A DNA stretch of 63,782 nucleotides from positions 1 through 63,782 of the forward strand of contig NZ_JAHHIU010000101.1 in the NCBI RefSeq assembly GCF_024539815.1, given 5' to 3'. The first letter of the stretch is position 1; the number at the start of each line of letters is the position of its first letter. The notes below the pieces were generated by a model that ran no database searches, was not told the DNA's origin, and saw only the letters and a program-made list of their open reading frames with translations. Position numbers and translations under genes: made by a program. This document shows positions 62,360-63,782 of the stretch, one piece after another. The DNA is from Streptomyces hayashii (lineage in GTDB: Bacteria > Actinomycetota > Actinomycetes > Streptomycetales > Streptomycetaceae).

Positions 62360-63715
62360 TCAGGTCCGGCCGAAGCGTTGCCGCAGGATGCGGCGGGCCC
62401 CTCCGGAGCGCAGGCACGCACCGACGGTGACCGCGACCGCCGCACAGCCGTAGGCCCATGCCTGGAGGGGAAATCCGGGAAGCAGACGGCCGCCGATGTA
62501 CAGGGCGGTGCCGGCGAGGGTGACGGTCAGCCACTCCCAGCGTCCGTCCATGGCCACGAGGGCGATCACCAGCAGGGAGTACCAGGGATAGCTCGGCGAG
62601 AAGAGGAGCAGCGCGGTGCCGGTGACCAGAAGAGCGCCGCGCCAGGGGCGAGCCGGGTCTCCCCGCCACCACACGTACAGCGCGGCCAGGGCGAGCAGCA
62701 GGGCCGCGGTCACCCCTGCGGCCGCGTCGGGCAACAGGAGCCGCAGCAGGGCGAAGCGGCGTACGTGACCGGGTTCGTAGCCCTCTTCGTGGAGGTAGCC
62801 GGGGAGGTAGCCCAGGACGCCCGCGCCGGAGCTCACGACGTAGGGCAGGTAGGCGAGCGCCACCGCGGCGACGGCCGCGACGACGACCTTCAGGACGCGC
62901 AGCGGCCCGCGCTGCCCGGACAGTGCGCCGGGCAGGACGAGGACGGGCAGGAGCTTGACGGCGATCGCCGCGCCGAGCAGCGCGCCCCGGCGGGCGCCGG
63001 CGGTGGCGGTGCCGAGGGCGAGCACGACGAACAGCACGCCCAGGGTGTCGATGTGGGCGTTGTTGACCGCTTCCAGGGCGACGGCGGGGCACCATGCCCA
63101 CAGCGCGGCCCGGGCCGGGGCGCGCTGCGGGTCGCCGCGTCGGCGCAGGACGGCCAGCAGGGCCAGCGTGGTGCCGAAGGCGAGGACCGCTCCACCGGCC
63201 TGGAGCGGCTTGTGCCGGCTGTCGGAGGGGGAGACGGTGTGCACCGCGAAGAACCAGCCCTCGGCCACCGGCGGGTAGATCGTGGGGACGGCGGGCCGGT
63301 TGATGCGGACGCAGAGGCCCTGGGCCGTGTGGGTCAGCCCCCATCCCTCGCAGACGGCCCGGGTGGGGAACAGCCAGTCGTCGCGCAGGGGGGCGAGTTC
63401 CGGCGCGGCCGGCGGGTGGGCGTAGGGCGAGATGCCTGCGGCCTGGACCCGGCCGTCCCAGGCGTAGCGGTACATGTCGTTGCTGGTGCGGGGCTGCGCC
63501 GTGAGTCCGGCCAGGGCGATCGCGGCCGCGCCTGCGAGGACGAGGACGGTCGCGGCGCGGACCGGGACCTTGCGCACGGTCCACACGGCTGCGGCGAACA
63601 GCGCCCAGGCGAGGGCGTATCCGCCGAGCAGACGGCCCGGGGTGCTTTCGTGGTCGCCCTTGTGGAGGGTGCCCGCGATGGTGACGGCGACGGCGACGAG
63701 AAGGACCGCGGTCAC
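62360..63715 (-). CDS. membrane glycosyltransferase (GT87/DUF2029-like), possibly cut by the window edge
   Basis: The protein, 451 residues from a GTG at 63715, has about ten to twelve membrane segments. An early extracytoplasmic loop NDMYRYAWDGRVQAAGISPY carries the D/E-rich motif typical of GT-C mannosyltransferases. PTIYPPVAEGWFFAVHTV and VNNAHIDTLGVLFVVLALG follow. These enzymes use polyprenyl-phosphate sugars outside the membrane. The frame remains open upstream to the window edge with a Pro/Ala/Arg-rich tail (APASPRNARTRIA), so the true start may lie beyond 63782. It converges with the toxin gene, 44 bp away. Confidence 0.8.
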   Translation of the reverse strand: MTAVLLVAVAVTIAGTLHKGDHESTPGRLLGGYALAWALFAAAVWTVRKVPVRAATVLVLAGAAAIALAGLTAQPRTSNDMYRYAWDGRVQAAGISPYAHPPAAPELAPLRDDWLFPTRAVCEGWGLTHTAQGLCVRINRPAVPTIYPPVAEGWFFAVHTVSPSDSRHKPLQAGGAVLAFGTTLALLAVLRRRGDPQRAPARAALWAWCPAVALEAVNNAHIDTLGVLFVVLALGTATAGARRGALLGAAIAVKLLPVLVLPGALSGQRGPLRVLKVVVAAVAAVALAYLPYVVSSGAGVLGYLPGYLHEEGYEPGHVRRFALLRLLLPDAAAGVTAALLLALAALYVWWRGDPARPWRGALLVTGTALLLFSPSYPWYSLLVIALVAMDGRWEWLTVTLAGTALYIGGRLLPGFPLQAWAYGCAAVAVTVGACLRSGGARRILRQRFGRT

Positions 63716-63782
63716 CGCGATGCGGGTCCGGGCGTTCCGTGGGGAGGCCGGTGCGGCGGGGCCCGGGGGCGCCGGCGGGGCG

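Overview
This window has the signature of a Streptomyces chromosome. GC content is very high, third positions are almost always G or C, and GTG/TTG starts and ATGA/GTGA start-stop overlaps are common. The gene families are also typical of streptomycetes: SpoIIE-HATPase multidomain phosphatases, a RamC-type lanthipeptide synthetase, ALF-repeat proteins, Tat-exported glycoside hydrolases and IS5-type elements. All functions below come from motifs and remembered family features; no database was searched.

Layout. 1-8.8 kb is an accessory patch. It holds the frameshifted 5' end of an IS5-family transposase, a DinB-like protein, an orphan Imm49-type immunity protein, an MFS transporter divergent from a GlxA-type regulator, and an unusual ectC-ectA pair whose ectC is cut off by a 5'-truncated IS5 copy. 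A RibD/DHFR-like reductase divergent from a TetR regulator closes it, with a palindromic operator between them. 8.9-12.2 kb has a secreted GH54-CBM42 arabinofuranosidase, a small hypothetical and a lipoprotein. 12.7-18.9 kb runs in one direction: histidine kinase, response regulator, a 13-copy heptamer repeat, an Lnt-like acyltransferase and a sensor-type SpoIIE phosphatase. 19.0-26.0 kb is cell-surface: an orphan class III lanthipeptide synthetase, an L,D-transpeptidase, and a trypsin-fold protein with six FG-GAP repeats that lacks the catalytic histidine.

26.4-33.0 kb is the most system-like stretch. It encodes a Tat-exported, Ala-rich ALF-repeat/coiled-coil protein, a secreted protein carrying two nuclease-like domains, and a DUF1963-type cytosolic protein that could be an immunity factor. 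33.1-41.5 kb carries an SCO6745-like protein, a tightly overlapping three-gene operon ending in a metzincin protease, a methyltransferase, an acyltransferase, a large KatE-type catalase and a small dimeric-barrel protein.

44.4-58.8 kb is a complete-looking L-fucose utilisation locus. A secreted GH29 fucosidase (plus strand) faces a twelve-gene minus-strand operon: sugar ABC transporter, fuconate dehydratase, lactonase, mutarotase, two dehydrogenases, KDPG-type aldolase, PfkB kinase, aldo/keto reductase and a FadR-type regulator. The genes imply release of fucose outside the cell, import, oxidation to fuconate, dehydration and cleavage. The locus is flanked by two closely similar SpoIIE phosphatases (41.6-44.1 and 59.1-61.5 kb). 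The window ends with a small Fic/Doc-like toxin-antitoxin pair and a membrane glycosyltransferase at the edge.

No rRNA, tRNA or CRISPR array was seen. The main points for follow-up are the ALF/nuclease/DUF1963 module, the IS-ectC chimera with a divergent EctA, the synthetase without a precursor, and the kinase that does not fit deoxy-sugar chemistry in the fucose operon.
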